Shown here one piece after another: positions 16,487-25,285 of a DNA stretch of 64,000 nucleotides. The notes under the pieces were generated by a model. The model was not told the DNA's origin, did not search any database, and was given only the letters and a program-made list of their open reading frames with translations. The position numbers were made by a program, and so were the translations under genes. The stretch's first letter is position 1. Each line of letters begins with the position of its first letter. This DNA is from Gammaproteobacteria bacterium. GTDB taxonomy: Bacteria; Pseudomonadota; Gammaproteobacteria; Arenicellales; UBA868. Location: contig JAKUQS010000003.1 in assembly GCA_022451485.1 (NCBI GenBank), positions 62,001-126,000 on the forward strand, given 5' to 3'.

Positions 16487-17458
16487 TTAGTTCATTACAC
16501 GGTTAACTGCGGAAACGACATTCGCTGCCTCAGGCACCACGTGTTTGACCAGCTCTGCACTAAATGGCATGGGCACATGAGGACTCCCGACACGCACAAC
16601 CGGAGCCTTGAGATCACTAAAACAACTCTCCCCGATCATGGCCGCGATTTCCGATACGGAACCGGCAAAACTAGAATCCTCTCCGCACACCACCACACGA
16701 CCCGTTTTACGAACCGACTCGCAGATCGTCGCTGTATCGAGCGGCGATAACGTTCGGGGATCAACAATCTCAATGTCATAGCCTTCATCTTCGAGCAGCA
16801 CTGCCGCCTCTAGTGATTTCTGCACCATCGGCCCAATAGCAATCACCGTAACGTCTTCACCTTCGCGCTTGACATCAGCCTTGCCAAAAGGAATCAGATA
16901 TTCTCCCTCTGGCACTTCACCCTTGTGGGTATAGGTCCGCTTATATTCGAAAAACATCACCGGGTCAGGACTTCGTATGGCCGTCTTGAGCAATCCCTTG
17001 GCGTCCGCCGGTGTCGAGGGCACTACCACCTGAAGTCCCGGCACATGCATAAACCAGGATTCCATTATTTGAGAATGCTGAGCAGCCAGCAGGCGACCTA
17101 CCCCACAAGGTAGTCGCACCACCATCGGCACGCTCCCCTGCCCTCCGGTCATATAGCGCATCTTCGCCGCTTGGTTGACCACCTCATCCATCGCACAGGT
17201 AATGAAATCAAGATACATGATTTCGATAACAGGATTCATGCCGGCCATTGCCGCCCCTACACCCACACCCACTATCCCCGCTTCAGCAATTGGTGTCTCA
17301 AATATGCGCCCGGGGAATTTTTCGGCAACCCCATCGGTCACCTTGTAGGGCCCACCGTGGGTAATCACATCTTCACCCATGACAAAGACCGACTCATCGC
17401 GCGCCATCTCTTCATGCAATGCCTCACGGAGTGCCTCATTGAATGCCATAACAGTCAT
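16487..17458 (-). CDS. E1 component beta subunit (acetoin/2-oxoacid dehydrogenase)
   Basis: 323 aa from ATG 17458, which shares its A with the E1alpha stop and has a full AAGGAGG 7 bases upstream; a GTG one codon earlier would be too close to that site. Seen: FVMGEDVITHGGPYKVTDG; FETPIAEAGIVGVGVGAAMA; EIMYLDFITCAMDEVVNQAA; GRVVVCGEDSSFAGSVSEIA. These match transketolase central and C-terminal domains of E1 beta (AcoB/PdhB/BkdB). Forms the alpha2beta2 thiamine-diphosphate enzyme with the upstream product. Confidence 0.92.
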   Translation of the reverse strand: MTVMAFNEALREALHEEMARDESVFVMGEDVITHGGPYKVTDGVAEKFPGRIFETPIAEAGIVGVGVGAAMAGMNPVIEIMYLDFITCAMDEVVNQAAKMRYMTGGQGSVPMVVRLPCGVGRLLAAQHSQIMESWFMHVPGLQVVVPSTPADAKGLLKTAIRSPDPVMFFEYKRTYTHKGEVPEGEYLIPFGKADVKREGEDVTVIAIGPMVQKSLEAAVLLEDEGYDIEIVDPRTLSPLDTATICESVRKTGRVVVCGEDSSFAGSVSEIAAMIGESCFSDLKAPVVRVGSPHVPMPFSAELVKHVVPEAANVVSAVNRVMN

Positions 17459-18438
17459 CACGCCACCTCCTTCGCGTCAAACAACACATCCGTGCCCACC
17501 TCACTCATCTCAGGCCACGGGCTCTCTTCTGCAAACTTGGCAGCACGCGTGATCTCATCCGCAGCACGCTGCTGGATCTGGTCATCATCTGCACTGGTCA
17601 GCCAATTTCGTTCCGTCATAAAATCCCGCAAAATGTTGATTGGATCCGCGTTACGCTTGCGTTCCTCAACCTCTTCCTCAGTGCGATATTGCTGCTCATC
17701 ACCAAGACTGTGGCCGTAGAATCGATAGGTCCGTGCCTCGATCAAACTCGGACCGCCACCACTTCGTGCCCGTGCAACAGCCTCCGCGATCACCTCGTAG
17801 ACCTCGATTGCATCCTGTCCATTAACCGAGACTCCGGGAATCGAGTAGGAACCGGCCATATCGGCCACCGAGTCAACCACCGCGACATTTTTCCTCGGAA
17901 CCCATTGCTGATAACCATTGTTTTCGCAAACGTAAACCACCGGCAGCTGCCACAGCGATCCCATCGCGATGGCCTCATGAAACGTACCGCGGGCTGCCGC
18001 TCCATCACCAAAGAAACAAACAGACACCTGATCCGTGCCACGAATCTTACTGGCTAATGCGGTACCGGTAGTAGGACCGATACCTGCGCCAACGATACCA
18101 TTGGCTCCCAACATATTCAGTGAGAAATCGGCCACGTGCATGGACCCGCCTTTACCTCGACACGTGCCCGTGGCCTTACCGAATAGTTCCGCCATCATCT
18201 TATCGGATTCAGCCCCCTTGGCGATGCAGTGACCATGACTGCGATGCGTACCAAGGACGTAATCATCATCTCGCAGATTTGCACACACGCCAACAGCAAC
18301 GGCCTCCTCACCGCAATACATATGAAGCGTACCCACCACATTACCCAGATTTGTTTGTCGGTTGGCCTCTTCCTCAAACAAACGGATACGCCACATATCC
18401 GTATACATCTTCAGGCACTTTTCTTGTGTCAAGCTCAT
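17458..18438 (-). CDS. E1 component alpha subunit (acetoin/2-oxoacid dehydrogenase)
   Basis: 326 aa from ATG 18438, with AGAGGA 7 bases upstream; the frame stays open 96 bp further up. Seen: MYTDMWRIRLFEEEANRQ; GTHRSHGHCIAKG; FGKATGTCRGKGGSMHVADF; and the thiamine-diphosphate motif starting FFGDGAAARGTFHEA and ending PVVYVCENNGYQ, plus IEARTYRFYGHSLGD. The whole resembles AcoA-type acetoin dehydrogenase and short PdhA proteins. The first gene of the operon; the 149-bp region upstream is shared with the divergent SDR genes, which suggests co-regulation with oxidoreductases of related substrates. Confidence 0.92.
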   Translation of the reverse strand: MSLTQEKCLKMYTDMWRIRLFEEEANRQTNLGNVVGTLHMYCGEEAVAVGVCANLRDDDYVLGTHRSHGHCIAKGAESDKMMAELFGKATGTCRGKGGSMHVADFSLNMLGANGIVGAGIGPTTGTALASKIRGTDQVSVCFFGDGAAARGTFHEAIAMGSLWQLPVVYVCENNGYQQWVPRKNVAVVDSVADMAGSYSIPGVSVNGQDAIEVYEVIAEAVARARSGGGPSLIEARTYRFYGHSLGDEQQYRTEEEVEERKRNADPINILRDFMTERNWLTSADDDQIQQRAADEITRAAKFAEESPWPEMSEVGTDVLFDAKEVA

Positions 18439-18587
18439 CGTCTGGTCCTCTCTTCGATCGTTATTTGAGTTTAGGGGACGAGCCGGTATGATGACCAGCA
18501 CCCATTGGGAAAAAACAGACCAACATTGGGTCAAATCCGCATTCGAATCATGGTTTCTTATCCCACTACTCGGAGAACATACCTTTT

Positions 18588-19349
18588 ATGAGACTGAACG
18601 GAAAAGTCGCGATCGTTTCCGGTGGCTCCTCCGGTATTGGGGCCGCTGCTTGCCGATTGTTCGCTGGTGAAAAAGCGGCCGGTATCATCGTCGCCGATAT
18701 CAATGCCGAAGGCGGTGTCGCGGTCGCCTCGGCCATTAACGAGGCCGGCGGTCAAGCAACCTTTGTCCATCTGGACGTAAGCGACGAATCTGCTTGGCGT
18801 GAAGCCGTCGCCACCACCGTATCGACCTATGGCCGTCTCGATATCACGGTTAACAATGCCGGCTTGTCCTTACCTGAAGGCCGTGCCCGTATTGAGGAAA
18901 CCAGCCTAGCGGTGTGGGATCAAATGCACGCCGTCAACCTGACCGGCGTTTTCCTTGGCATGAAACATTCGATCGCGCCCATGCGCGAGTCCGGTGGCGG
19001 TTCATTGATCAATATCTCTTCTATCTACGGTCTGGTTGGCAGTATTGGCAGTAGCGCGTACCACTCCGCCAAAGGCGCAGTGCGCAATCTAACCAAGGCT
19101 GCCGCCATTCAGTACGCACCGGAGGGTATCCGCGCCAACTCCATCCATCCCGGCTTTGCCGATACAGGAATGACCGCCAAGCTGCATGCGCAACCCGGTG
19201 AACGGGCAGCTCGCGTTGGTAAAACCCCCATCGGGCGCATGGGCACACCGGAAGACATTGCCTGGGGCTGCGTTTATCTTGCCTCCGACGAATCGAGTTT
19301 TGTCACCGGCGCCGAACTTGTTATCGATGGCGGCATGGTCGCACAGTAG
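18588..19349 (+). CDS. short-chain dehydrogenase/reductase (SDR)
   Basis: 253 aa, classical SDR. Seen: cofactor motif VSGGSSGIGAAACRLF near residue 10; an acidic residue at the end of beta-2 (VADINAEG), favouring NAD(H); VNNAG at about 90; catalytic Ser in NISSIYG, Tyr-x-x-x-Lys as AYHSAKGAV; PGFADTGM; and C-terminal VIDGGMVAQ. Cytoplasmic oxidation or reduction of a hydroxyl compound. Eight bases separate it from a second SDR gene. Lying opposite an acetoin-type dehydrogenase operon, it could interconvert acetoin, a diol or a 3-hydroxy compound, but the substrate is inference. Confidence 0.9.
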   Translation: MRLNGKVAIVSGGSSGIGAAACRLFAGEKAAGIIVADINAEGGVAVASAINEAGGQATFVHLDVSDESAWREAVATTVSTYGRLDITVNNAGLSLPEGRARIEETSLAVWDQMHAVNLTGVFLGMKHSIAPMRESGGGSLINISSIYGLVGSIGSSAYHSAKGAVRNLTKAAAIQYAPEGIRANSIHPGFADTGMTAKLHAQPGERAARVGKTPIGRMGTPEDIAWGCVYLASDESSFVTGAELVIDGGMVAQ

Positions 19350-19357
19350 GTCGAAAC

Positions 19358-20131
19358 ATGAAGCTCAGCGGCAAAGCCACTCTTGTCACTGGCGCAGCCC
19401 GCGGAATCGGTCGCGCCATCGCCGAACGTCTTGCTGATGAGGGATCCAATGTGGCGCTAGCGGATGTTCGCAAAGAACTCCTGACTGACGTTGCCGCTGC
19501 AGTGGATAAAAAGGGCGTCCAATCCGTCATGATCGCCGCAGACGTAACCGTACCCTCTGACGTCGCATCGATGATCAACACGGTGATCTCCACCTTCGGT
19601 GGAATCGATATATTTTTCAACAATGCCGGCGTCGTCAAGGTCCAGGAATTCTTTGACGTGAAAGAAGAAGACTGGGATCACATCATGGACGTCAACCTGA
19701 AAGCCGTCTTTTTTTGCGGCCAAGCCGTGGCCCACCACATGCGCGCGCGTGGCCATGGAAAAATTGTCAATACGGCTTCGCTGGCGGCGAATCGGGGCCG
19801 ACCCGAAATGGCGGTTTACGCCGCAAGCAAGAGTGGCGTCGTTTCAGTGACTCGCTCGATGGCGATCGAACTGGCAGAGACTGGCGTCACCGTCAATGCC
19901 CTCGCGCCGGGAATCATTGATACCGACATGTGGGAATTAATTGATGCCCAGTCCGGCGACCTACGCCATGTGGCCAAAGGTGAAACCTTTAAAAACCGAA
20001 GCAGCCTGATACCGATGAAACGGCCCGGCCGACCCGATGAAGTGGCAAATGTTGCCGCTTTCCTCGCCTCTAGCGAATCTGACTACATCACAGGCCAGAC
20101 GATCTATGTCGATGGCGGTGATTCGGCCTAA
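19358..20131 (+). CDS. short-chain dehydrogenase/reductase (SDR), polyol-dehydrogenase-like
   Basis: 257 aa, classical SDR. Seen: VTGAARGIGRAIAERLADEG; Asp at the end of beta-2 (ALADVRKE), NAD-type; NNAGVVKVQ; catalytic NTASLAANRGR...YAASKSGVV; PGIIDTDMWELI; and PGRPDEVANVAAFLASSESD. The segment WELID...GE...RSSLIPMKRPGRP resembles sorbitol/L-iditol and meso-diol dehydrogenases. It is co-transcribed with the SDR gene 8 bp upstream. Its stop overlaps by 4 bp the end of the convergent nitronate monooxygenase gene, leaving no room for a terminator between them. Confidence 0.9.
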   Translation: MKLSGKATLVTGAARGIGRAIAERLADEGSNVALADVRKELLTDVAAAVDKKGVQSVMIAADVTVPSDVASMINTVISTFGGIDIFFNNAGVVKVQEFFDVKEEDWDHIMDVNLKAVFFCGQAVAHHMRARGHGKIVNTASLAANRGRPEMAVYAASKSGVVSVTRSMAIELAETGVTVNALAPGIIDTDMWELIDAQSGDLRHVAKGETFKNRSSLIPMKRPGRPDEVANVAAFLASSESDYITGQTIYVDGGDSA

Positions 20132-21249
20132 CCACGTGGTTCAGCACTGATCAACCGCCGCAGCGTTTGCTCAGTCTCCTTGACCAGTTCTTCGAGCAGT
20201 TCTTCCGCGGGTAGGTTGCGCGACAAAGGCGCACTCTGTCCCGCCCACAATGACATGAAATCAGTATTGCCCGCTTGACCACTGGCTTTCCTGAGTGGCC
20301 CAGTCAAGGCGTTAAGAATCGGAAAGTCCGGTACGGAGTCTTCTAAGCCGCGCATCTCTCGCGTAAAACGATTCTCAAGACCCCGGGCCGGTCGGCCGGA
20401 AAACGCGCGCGTTATTTGGGCATCACCCGCAGCACTGCGGCTGAGTGCATCACGATAAACTGGGGCAACAGCAGATTCAGGACAAGTCAGAAACGCCGTG
20501 CCCAACTGTACCCCCTCAGCCCCCAGTGCCAAGGCAGCTGCGATACCGCGGCCATCCGCAATACCCCCGGCGGCAATCACTGGAATCGACACCGCATCCA
20601 CCACCTGAGGGACCAAAGCCAACGTACCAATCTCACCTGCCGCATACGGCGCGTCAAACGTACCGCGGTGCCCGCCTGCTTCGAAACCCTGTGCGATGAT
20701 CGCGTCCACTCCGCGTGACTCGAGCGCCTGCGCTTCGGCAACATTGGTAGCAGAACTCACGGTAAAGATACCGCGGTCACGCAGGGGACGGAACAGCGAC
20801 TCACTCGGCAGACCAAAATGAAAACTCACTACCGCCGGCGCCATCTCAAGCACAGCTTCGAGATGCTCAGCATTAAACGGCGGTGCAGAGGCTTGCGCTA
20901 ACGGCACCTCGCCCAAACCGAGTTCCTGATAGAACGGTGCCAGTGCAGCTCGCATGGATTCATCTCTGACCGGATCCTGCTTTGGCTCACGATGAACAAA
21001 GAAGTTGATGTTGTAGCTCCCGTTAGTCGCAGCACGCACAGTTCGGCAATCGGCACGTACCGCGGAAGCCGAATGAAACGCGAGGCCCAGCGAACCCAGG
21101 GCACCCGCGTTAGAGACAGCGGCAGCCAGTTGCGGCGTGGTAGCACTTGCCATAGGAGCCTGCACAATGGGGAACCGCAGCCCAAGTCTCTCAGTGAGTC
21201 GATTTGACGGCCAGCGCGCGGGCACCACTGCTGTGTGCGAGTCGCCCAC
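20128..21249 (-). CDS. nitronate monooxygenase (2-nitropropane dioxygenase family)
   Basis: 373 aa from GTG 21249, whose first base overlaps the upstream rhodanese stop (TAGTG). Seen: GLRFPIVQAPMASATTPQLA; SNAGALGSLGLAF; NINFFVHREP; AIIAQGFEAGGHRGTFD, the FMN phosphate and active-site region with the class I His; IPVIAAGGIADGRGIAAALA; and GAEGVQLGTAFL. TIM-barrel FMN enzyme that oxidises alkyl nitronates (propionate-3-nitronate in class I) to carbonyl compounds and nitrite. It is the last gene of the CDO-rhodanese-NMO run, so detoxification is one possibility, though stop-start coupling could be incidental. Confidence 0.9.
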   Translation of the reverse strand: MGDSHTAVVPARWPSNRLTERLGLRFPIVQAPMASATTPQLAAAVSNAGALGSLGLAFHSASAVRADCRTVRAATNGSYNINFFVHREPKQDPVRDESMRAALAPFYQELGLGEVPLAQASAPPFNAEHLEAVLEMAPAVVSFHFGLPSESLFRPLRDRGIFTVSSATNVAEAQALESRGVDAIIAQGFEAGGHRGTFDAPYAAGEIGTLALVPQVVDAVSIPVIAAGGIADGRGIAAALALGAEGVQLGTAFLTCPESAVAPVYRDALSRSAAGDAQITRAFSGRPARGLENRFTREMRGLEDSVPDFPILNALTGPLRKASGQAGNTDFMSLWAGQSAPLSRNLPAEELLEELVKETEQTLRRLISAEPRG

Positions 21250-22847
21250 TAGTCAAAACGCCTGAACGTTGTACAACCATCCTTCTCGACCTGCGCGACC
21301 AAACCGAGCTCCCAATCAAGATAAGCCTGCATCGCTTCCTCAACCGCATCGCGACGTTCGTAAGGCTTGTACCAGACATCTGCCGGCTCTTCTTCCCGAG
21401 AAGAGTCCTCCCCCACCTCTACGGGATACCCGGCAGACTGCCAAGCCTCTGTTCCACCCGCCAGCACCGATACTGTCCTAGCGTTGGGATCGGTCACATC
21501 ACCAGCGGCCACCCCAGCAAACACACCGTCTGGTGACAGGAGGACAATCTCCGAGTCGGATGGTTGAGCAGACATCCACGCTGGCACTTCTTCACGCCTT
21601 ATCATCCTAGCGCCTGGCAAGTGCCCCTGGCGATAAGCCAAGCTGTCTGCAAGATCAAACAATACAACGTTGCCGATTTTCATACGGGTAGCCAGTTCGC
21701 CCATCGAAATGTGATGAACTGTCCTATTTGAAAGACTGAGCACAACACTCGATTCCTCACCTTGAACACACGGCAGTTGATCCACTCCCACATCTAAAAC
21801 ATAAACCTCAGACCAACCCATCTGGATAAGCCAAGATGCGGTCAGGGTAGCGCGCACCCCGGTATCGTCAACCAAAACCAAGCGTGCGTTTCTCACACCC
21901 ACATACTCGTCGGTTGCCTGAACCAATTGACCACCCGGCGCACACCGGGAACCCGGTACATGACCTTTCTTAAACTCGGCGGGCGATCGTACGTCCATTA
22001 CGAAAAGGCTGCGTGCGTCCACCTCATGCCGAAAAACTTCTAACGCTTCGAGTGACAGATACGGCACCGCAAACCGTGCGGCCACTCGTTCGGTCGCAGC
22101 ATTGGCACGCTCTAGTCCGCGAGCCGACACACTGGGCGCAACACGCGACTGACCCCGCTCTAACGCATAACCTGCCAAATGCCAGCCCATGGTCCCATCT
22201 TTAAGGGCAACCACTCGATTCGGGATAGCAGCATTGATCAATGATTGGCTACCGATGATGCTGCGGGTCCGTCCGGCACAGTTAACAACTACCAAGGTAT
22301 CAGGATCTGGCGCAAGATCGTGCACACGATAAACTAGCTCGGCCCCAGGACAACAAACCCCTCCGGGTATATTCATGTTTTGAAACTCTGGCAACGGTCG
22401 ACTGTCCAAAATCACCAGGTCCTTTCCCGACGCTTGAAGCGCTTTCAACTCCTGTGCCGAAACATGCGGAGTGCCATACGCCGACTCAACAAATTCGCCA
22501 AACGCCTTACTGGGCACGTTAACGCCTGAGAATAATTCAAAACCAGCCGCCTTCCATCCCGCAACGCCGTTTTCTAGTATGTGGACATCGCAATACCCGA
22601 ATGCGGACAACCGCTGTGCGGCTTCGCTAGCACCAAGCCCTCCATTCCCCTCATCACACAAAACGACGGGCGTTGTTAAACGCGGGACCAGTCGGCCAAA
22701 ATCCATTTCGAGGCGGGCCAACGGTATAGACACAGCAAAGAGCAGATGTTCGTTAGCAAATGCACCGCCCTCGCGCACGTCCACCAATGCAAGTTCATCG
22801 GACCCTTGGATCCGCTCTCGCAGACTTTCCGCCGACAGTTTCATCAT
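21249..22847 (-). CDS. four-domain rhodanese (sulfurtransferase) with two degenerate domains
   Basis: 532 aa with four consecutive rhodanese modules: about 1-105, 125-235, 262-355 and 380-480. Each has the D-x-R/E and H-x-P-G/A-like signposts. Domain 1 has Cys64 in VVLCDEGNGG. Domain 2 has the canonical loop with Cys190 in VVNCAGRTRS. Domain 3 has Asp327 (LVLVDDTGVR) and domain 4 Ser438 (IVLLSPDGVF) at the Cys position, so both are probably catalytically dead and structural. ATGA overlap with the upstream cysteine dioxygenase gene shows coupling. Such proteins are expected to transfer or oxidise sulfane sulfur; with cysteine dioxygenase this suggests cysteine or thiol sulfur breakdown. No signal peptide, so cytoplasmic. 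Confidence 0.88.
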   Translation of the reverse strand: MMKLSAESLRERIQGSDELALVDVREGGAFANEHLLFAVSIPLARLEMDFGRLVPRLTTPVVLCDEGNGGLGASEAAQRLSAFGYCDVHILENGVAGWKAAGFELFSGVNVPSKAFGEFVESAYGTPHVSAQELKALQASGKDLVILDSRPLPEFQNMNIPGGVCCPGAELVYRVHDLAPDPDTLVVVNCAGRTRSIIGSQSLINAAIPNRVVALKDGTMGWHLAGYALERGQSRVAPSVSARGLERANAATERVAARFAVPYLSLEALEVFRHEVDARSLFVMDVRSPAEFKKGHVPGSRCAPGGQLVQATDEYVGVRNARLVLVDDTGVRATLTASWLIQMGWSEVYVLDVGVDQLPCVQGEESSVVLSLSNRTVHHISMGELATRMKIGNVVLFDLADSLAYRQGHLPGARMIRREEVPAWMSAQPSDSEIVLLSPDGVFAGVAAGDVTDPNARTVSVLAGGTEAWQSAGYPVEVGEDSSREEEPADVWYKPYERRDAVEEAMQAYLDWELGLVAQVEKDGCTTFRRFD

Positions 22848-23431
22848 GCCGACAGGAATCCTGTTGTGAGCGCCATTTGTCGAACTGTGCCATCGGCTGT
22901 ATTAAAGACGAGTCGTTCATGCAGTTGATCCAGTGCCAGTCCGTACAGGTGAAGATGCAACGTGGATTCCGCATCATCCGTCGAAATGGCGTGAATATCC
23001 TCTGGAAGAAAAACAACGCCATTGCCATGACTCACGGTGAACTTTCCTGTCTCCCTCACTCGACCTTGTCCTTCCACGCTGCCATCGTCCAGACGCTCAT
23101 AGAAGCGATTCAATTCATCGCCGTGTACACCAACGATCACGGCCCAGGTGGTGTGATTATGTGGAGGCACTGATTTACCCGCCGCCCCCGTCGAACCATA
23201 AAGTGCAAAACGATGGTCGACGTCCTCTGACAATCGATAAATAGCGGATTCCCCTGTTCGAGATAGAGGAAAATGGTCACGAGGAAACAGTGATTTATCA
23301 TTGGCAAGCTGAATGAGCTCAGTTCGTATCGCCTTCAAGGTGTCGTAATCTATTGACCCATCTTGCTCAATGGCCCGTATGCTAGTGATCGTGTCAGAAA
23401 TTGCCGCGTCTCTTGACTGCTTGATGTCCAT
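22844..23431 (-). CDS. cysteine dioxygenase type I family protein
   Basis: 195 aa from ATG 23431; a GTG directly before it is closer to the GGAGG site and equally possible. Cupin non-haem iron enzyme that oxidises the thiol of cysteine or a related thiol such as 3-mercaptopropionate to the sulfinate. Seen: iron ligands His91 and His93 in VPPHNHTTWAVIVG and His147 in LPEDIHAIS, plus the HLHLYGLALDQLHER stretch. The Cys93-Tyr157 crosslink Cys of mammalian CDO is not present at the matching place, as is usual in bacteria. Coupled by ATGA to the four-domain rhodanese gene. The PP before HNH favours a thiol dioxygenase; exact substrate is unresolved. Confidence 0.88.
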   Translation of the reverse strand: MDIKQSRDAAISDTITSIRAIEQDGSIDYDTLKAIRTELIQLANDKSLFPRDHFPLSRTGESAIYRLSEDVDHRFALYGSTGAAGKSVPPHNHTTWAVIVGVHGDELNRFYERLDDGSVEGQGRVRETGKFTVSHGNGVVFLPEDIHAISTDDAESTLHLHLYGLALDQLHERLVFNTADGTVRQMALTTGFLSA

Positions 23432-23590
23432 CACCTGTGCGCCTCCATGGGTTTACATCTAGTACCTGAAGCATCCCACATTTCGTTCCCCTTGCGCTAG
23501 AACTAGACACCCAGATGCTGACTCTGTCCCAGGTCATCATCCCGCGGTAAAGTATGACCCTCGAATAACCAGGCCTCGCGCAAGACCACA

Positions 23591-24607
23591 ATGAACCCAT
23601 TCGTCGAATCACAAGAGTTGATACATGATGTTACGGCATTAAAGACACGACTCGATCAGGACGGCTATCTATTTATTCGACACCTAATCCCTCGAAACAC
23701 GATTGAGAACGTTCGTCAACAAACACTGGCCCCCGCAAAAACTGCTGGCTGGCTGAAAGATGGCACACCTGTCAGCAAAGCCATTGCCAATCCCGATGCA
23801 GCCTGTGTTGACCCTGACCGTGCGTACCTTGAAGTACTGCGCCAACAATTGGTACTAGAAGACCTGCATGCATTAAAACATCACCCAGCCATCGTTTCGC
23901 TTTTTGAATCACTCTTTGGCGAGTCGGTGCTTGTTCATGCGTTAGCTATTCCCCGAAATATTTTTCCTCAACGATCGGACTTCACCACACCGCCTCACCA
24001 GGACTACGTGCATATCCAAGGCTCGACATCAACTTACGCCATTTGGTTGCCGTTAGGCGACGTGCCGTTGAAAATGGGTGGCCTTTCCATTGCCAGCGGC
24101 TCACACCGCGCCGGAGTACGAGCCTTCAAAGTCTCTAGCGGCGCCGGTGGTATGGAATGCAGTGAGTCCTTCGAAGGTAGTTGGGTCGGTGGTGACTTTG
24201 CGGCCGGGGACGCACTCATTTTCCATAGCCTCGCTGTGCATCGTGGCCTGCCGAACCAAACAGACCGACTGCGTCAATCGCTGGACTGCCGTTACTCGCC
24301 GGCGAGCGAGCCCGTGATGGAAATCTCTCTTCGACCGTACGCAGATCTGTTCACGTGGGATGAGGTTTATGCGAATTGGCAATCAACACAATATCAGCAT
24401 TACTGGGACGCCTTATCGCCCAACATCGTGCCGATAGACAGGCAGTATTACGAGGTTCGCGACGAGATGGCATTCGATCTGGCGGAAAAAGGTGACCCAT
24501 CGGCTCGGGCCGCACTCATGCGCATCATCCAGCGCGACCCTGATCCCAATAAAAGATCACGTGCGACCAAGCTCGTCGATGAGCTTGCGGCCTTTCCGGC
24601 AGGCTAG
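23591..24607 (+). CDS. phytanoyl-CoA dioxygenase (PhyH) family Fe(II)/2-oxoglutarate oxygenase
   Basis: 338 aa. Seen: GYLFIRHLIP near the N-terminus; H-x-D iron pair His136/Asp138 in PPHQDYVHIQGS; WLPLGDVPLKMGGLSIASGS; distal iron ligand His217 in FHSLAVHRGLPNQ; and an Arg (RLRQSLDCRY) 11 or more residues later that can bind 2-oxoglutarate. The C-terminal 60 residues (ARAALMRIIQRDPDPNKRSR) look helical and HEAT-like, beyond the usual PhyH domain. Such enzymes hydroxylate small molecules. It is divergent from the cysteine dioxygenase operon across a 159-bp region, which may imply shared control. The substrate is unknown. Confidence 0.88.
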   Translation: MNPFVESQELIHDVTALKTRLDQDGYLFIRHLIPRNTIENVRQQTLAPAKTAGWLKDGTPVSKAIANPDAACVDPDRAYLEVLRQQLVLEDLHALKHHPAIVSLFESLFGESVLVHALAIPRNIFPQRSDFTTPPHQDYVHIQGSTSTYAIWLPLGDVPLKMGGLSIASGSHRAGVRAFKVSSGAGGMECSESFEGSWVGGDFAAGDALIFHSLAVHRGLPNQTDRLRQSLDCRYSPASEPVMEISLRPYADLFTWDEVYANWQSTQYQHYWDALSPNIVPIDRQYYEVRDEMAFDLAEKGDPSARAALMRIIQRDPDPNKRSRATKLVDELAAFPAG

Positions 24608-24638
24608 CATCATCTAACCACTTCATCGCTAACAGACA

Positions 24639-25127
24639 CTAAAACTGCTGGATGAATGCTTCGATTCGTCGCAGATCAACAGCACCTGCTCCAGCGCCCT
24701 CTAATTCCCCGGTCGGGGAAAAAACCAACAAGGATGGAGTACCTCGGAAAGGCTGACCACTTTCTCGCGTATAAAATTCAGCGACCTCACTCGGCTCTCC
24801 AATGAGGTTAGTAAAACCCAAGTCGTATTCAGCGACAAAGGCCCAGGCCATCATCGCTCCCGCTTCCCCATCAAGTGACAAACCAAGCACTCGAAGATTG
24901 TTTTCATGACCTCGCACATGCAATGACTGAAACTCGCCCACTTCGCGCTGACAGACAGGACAGTCATAAGACCAAATCATAACGACCAACCAATATCCTT
25001 GACCTCGGTAGTTGTCCAGTACAGCGACCTCTCCATCGAGGGTCATGAAAGTCGCACGTGCCGGCGCGCTACCGACGCTCGCAAACACGACACACAGCAC
25101 GATCACGGCCTTGAAAAAATTGCGCAC
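24639..25127 (-). CDS. periplasmic TlpA/ResA-like thioredoxin-fold protein
   Basis: 162 aa from GTG 25127, with AGGGGG just upstream. Seen: Sec signal MRNFFKAVIVLCVVFASVG then APARA cleavage region; redoxin core VVMIWSYDCPVCQREVGEFQ with a CPVC active site; LRVLGLSLDGEAGAMMAWAF; and cis-Pro region FRGTPSLLVFSPTGELEGAG. Likely reduces or oxidises disulfides in exported proteins or assists cytochrome maturation. Divergent from the thioredoxin-TPR gene (25286) across 158 bp; convergent with the PhyH gene. The CPVC motif is less common than CEPC/CPPC, and the partner is not evident. Confidence 0.85.
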   Translation of the reverse strand: MRNFFKAVIVLCVVFASVGSAPARATFMTLDGEVAVLDNYRGQGYWLVVMIWSYDCPVCQREVGEFQSLHVRGHENNLRVLGLSLDGEAGAMMAWAFVAEYDLGFTNLIGEPSEVAEFYTRESGQPFRGTPSLLVFSPTGELEGAGAGAVDLRRIEAFIQQF

Positions 25128-25285
25128 GTTAACCCCCTGATCTCGATGAATGCTTTACTAATCCCGTGCCACCCGTCTTAGCGTAACCCACACATCTCTC
25201 TAACCCTTCATCAGGATTACGCTATGATAATGAGCTCGATAGATCACAACGCCTGCTAATCTACTAACAAACCCTGTCACCCACT

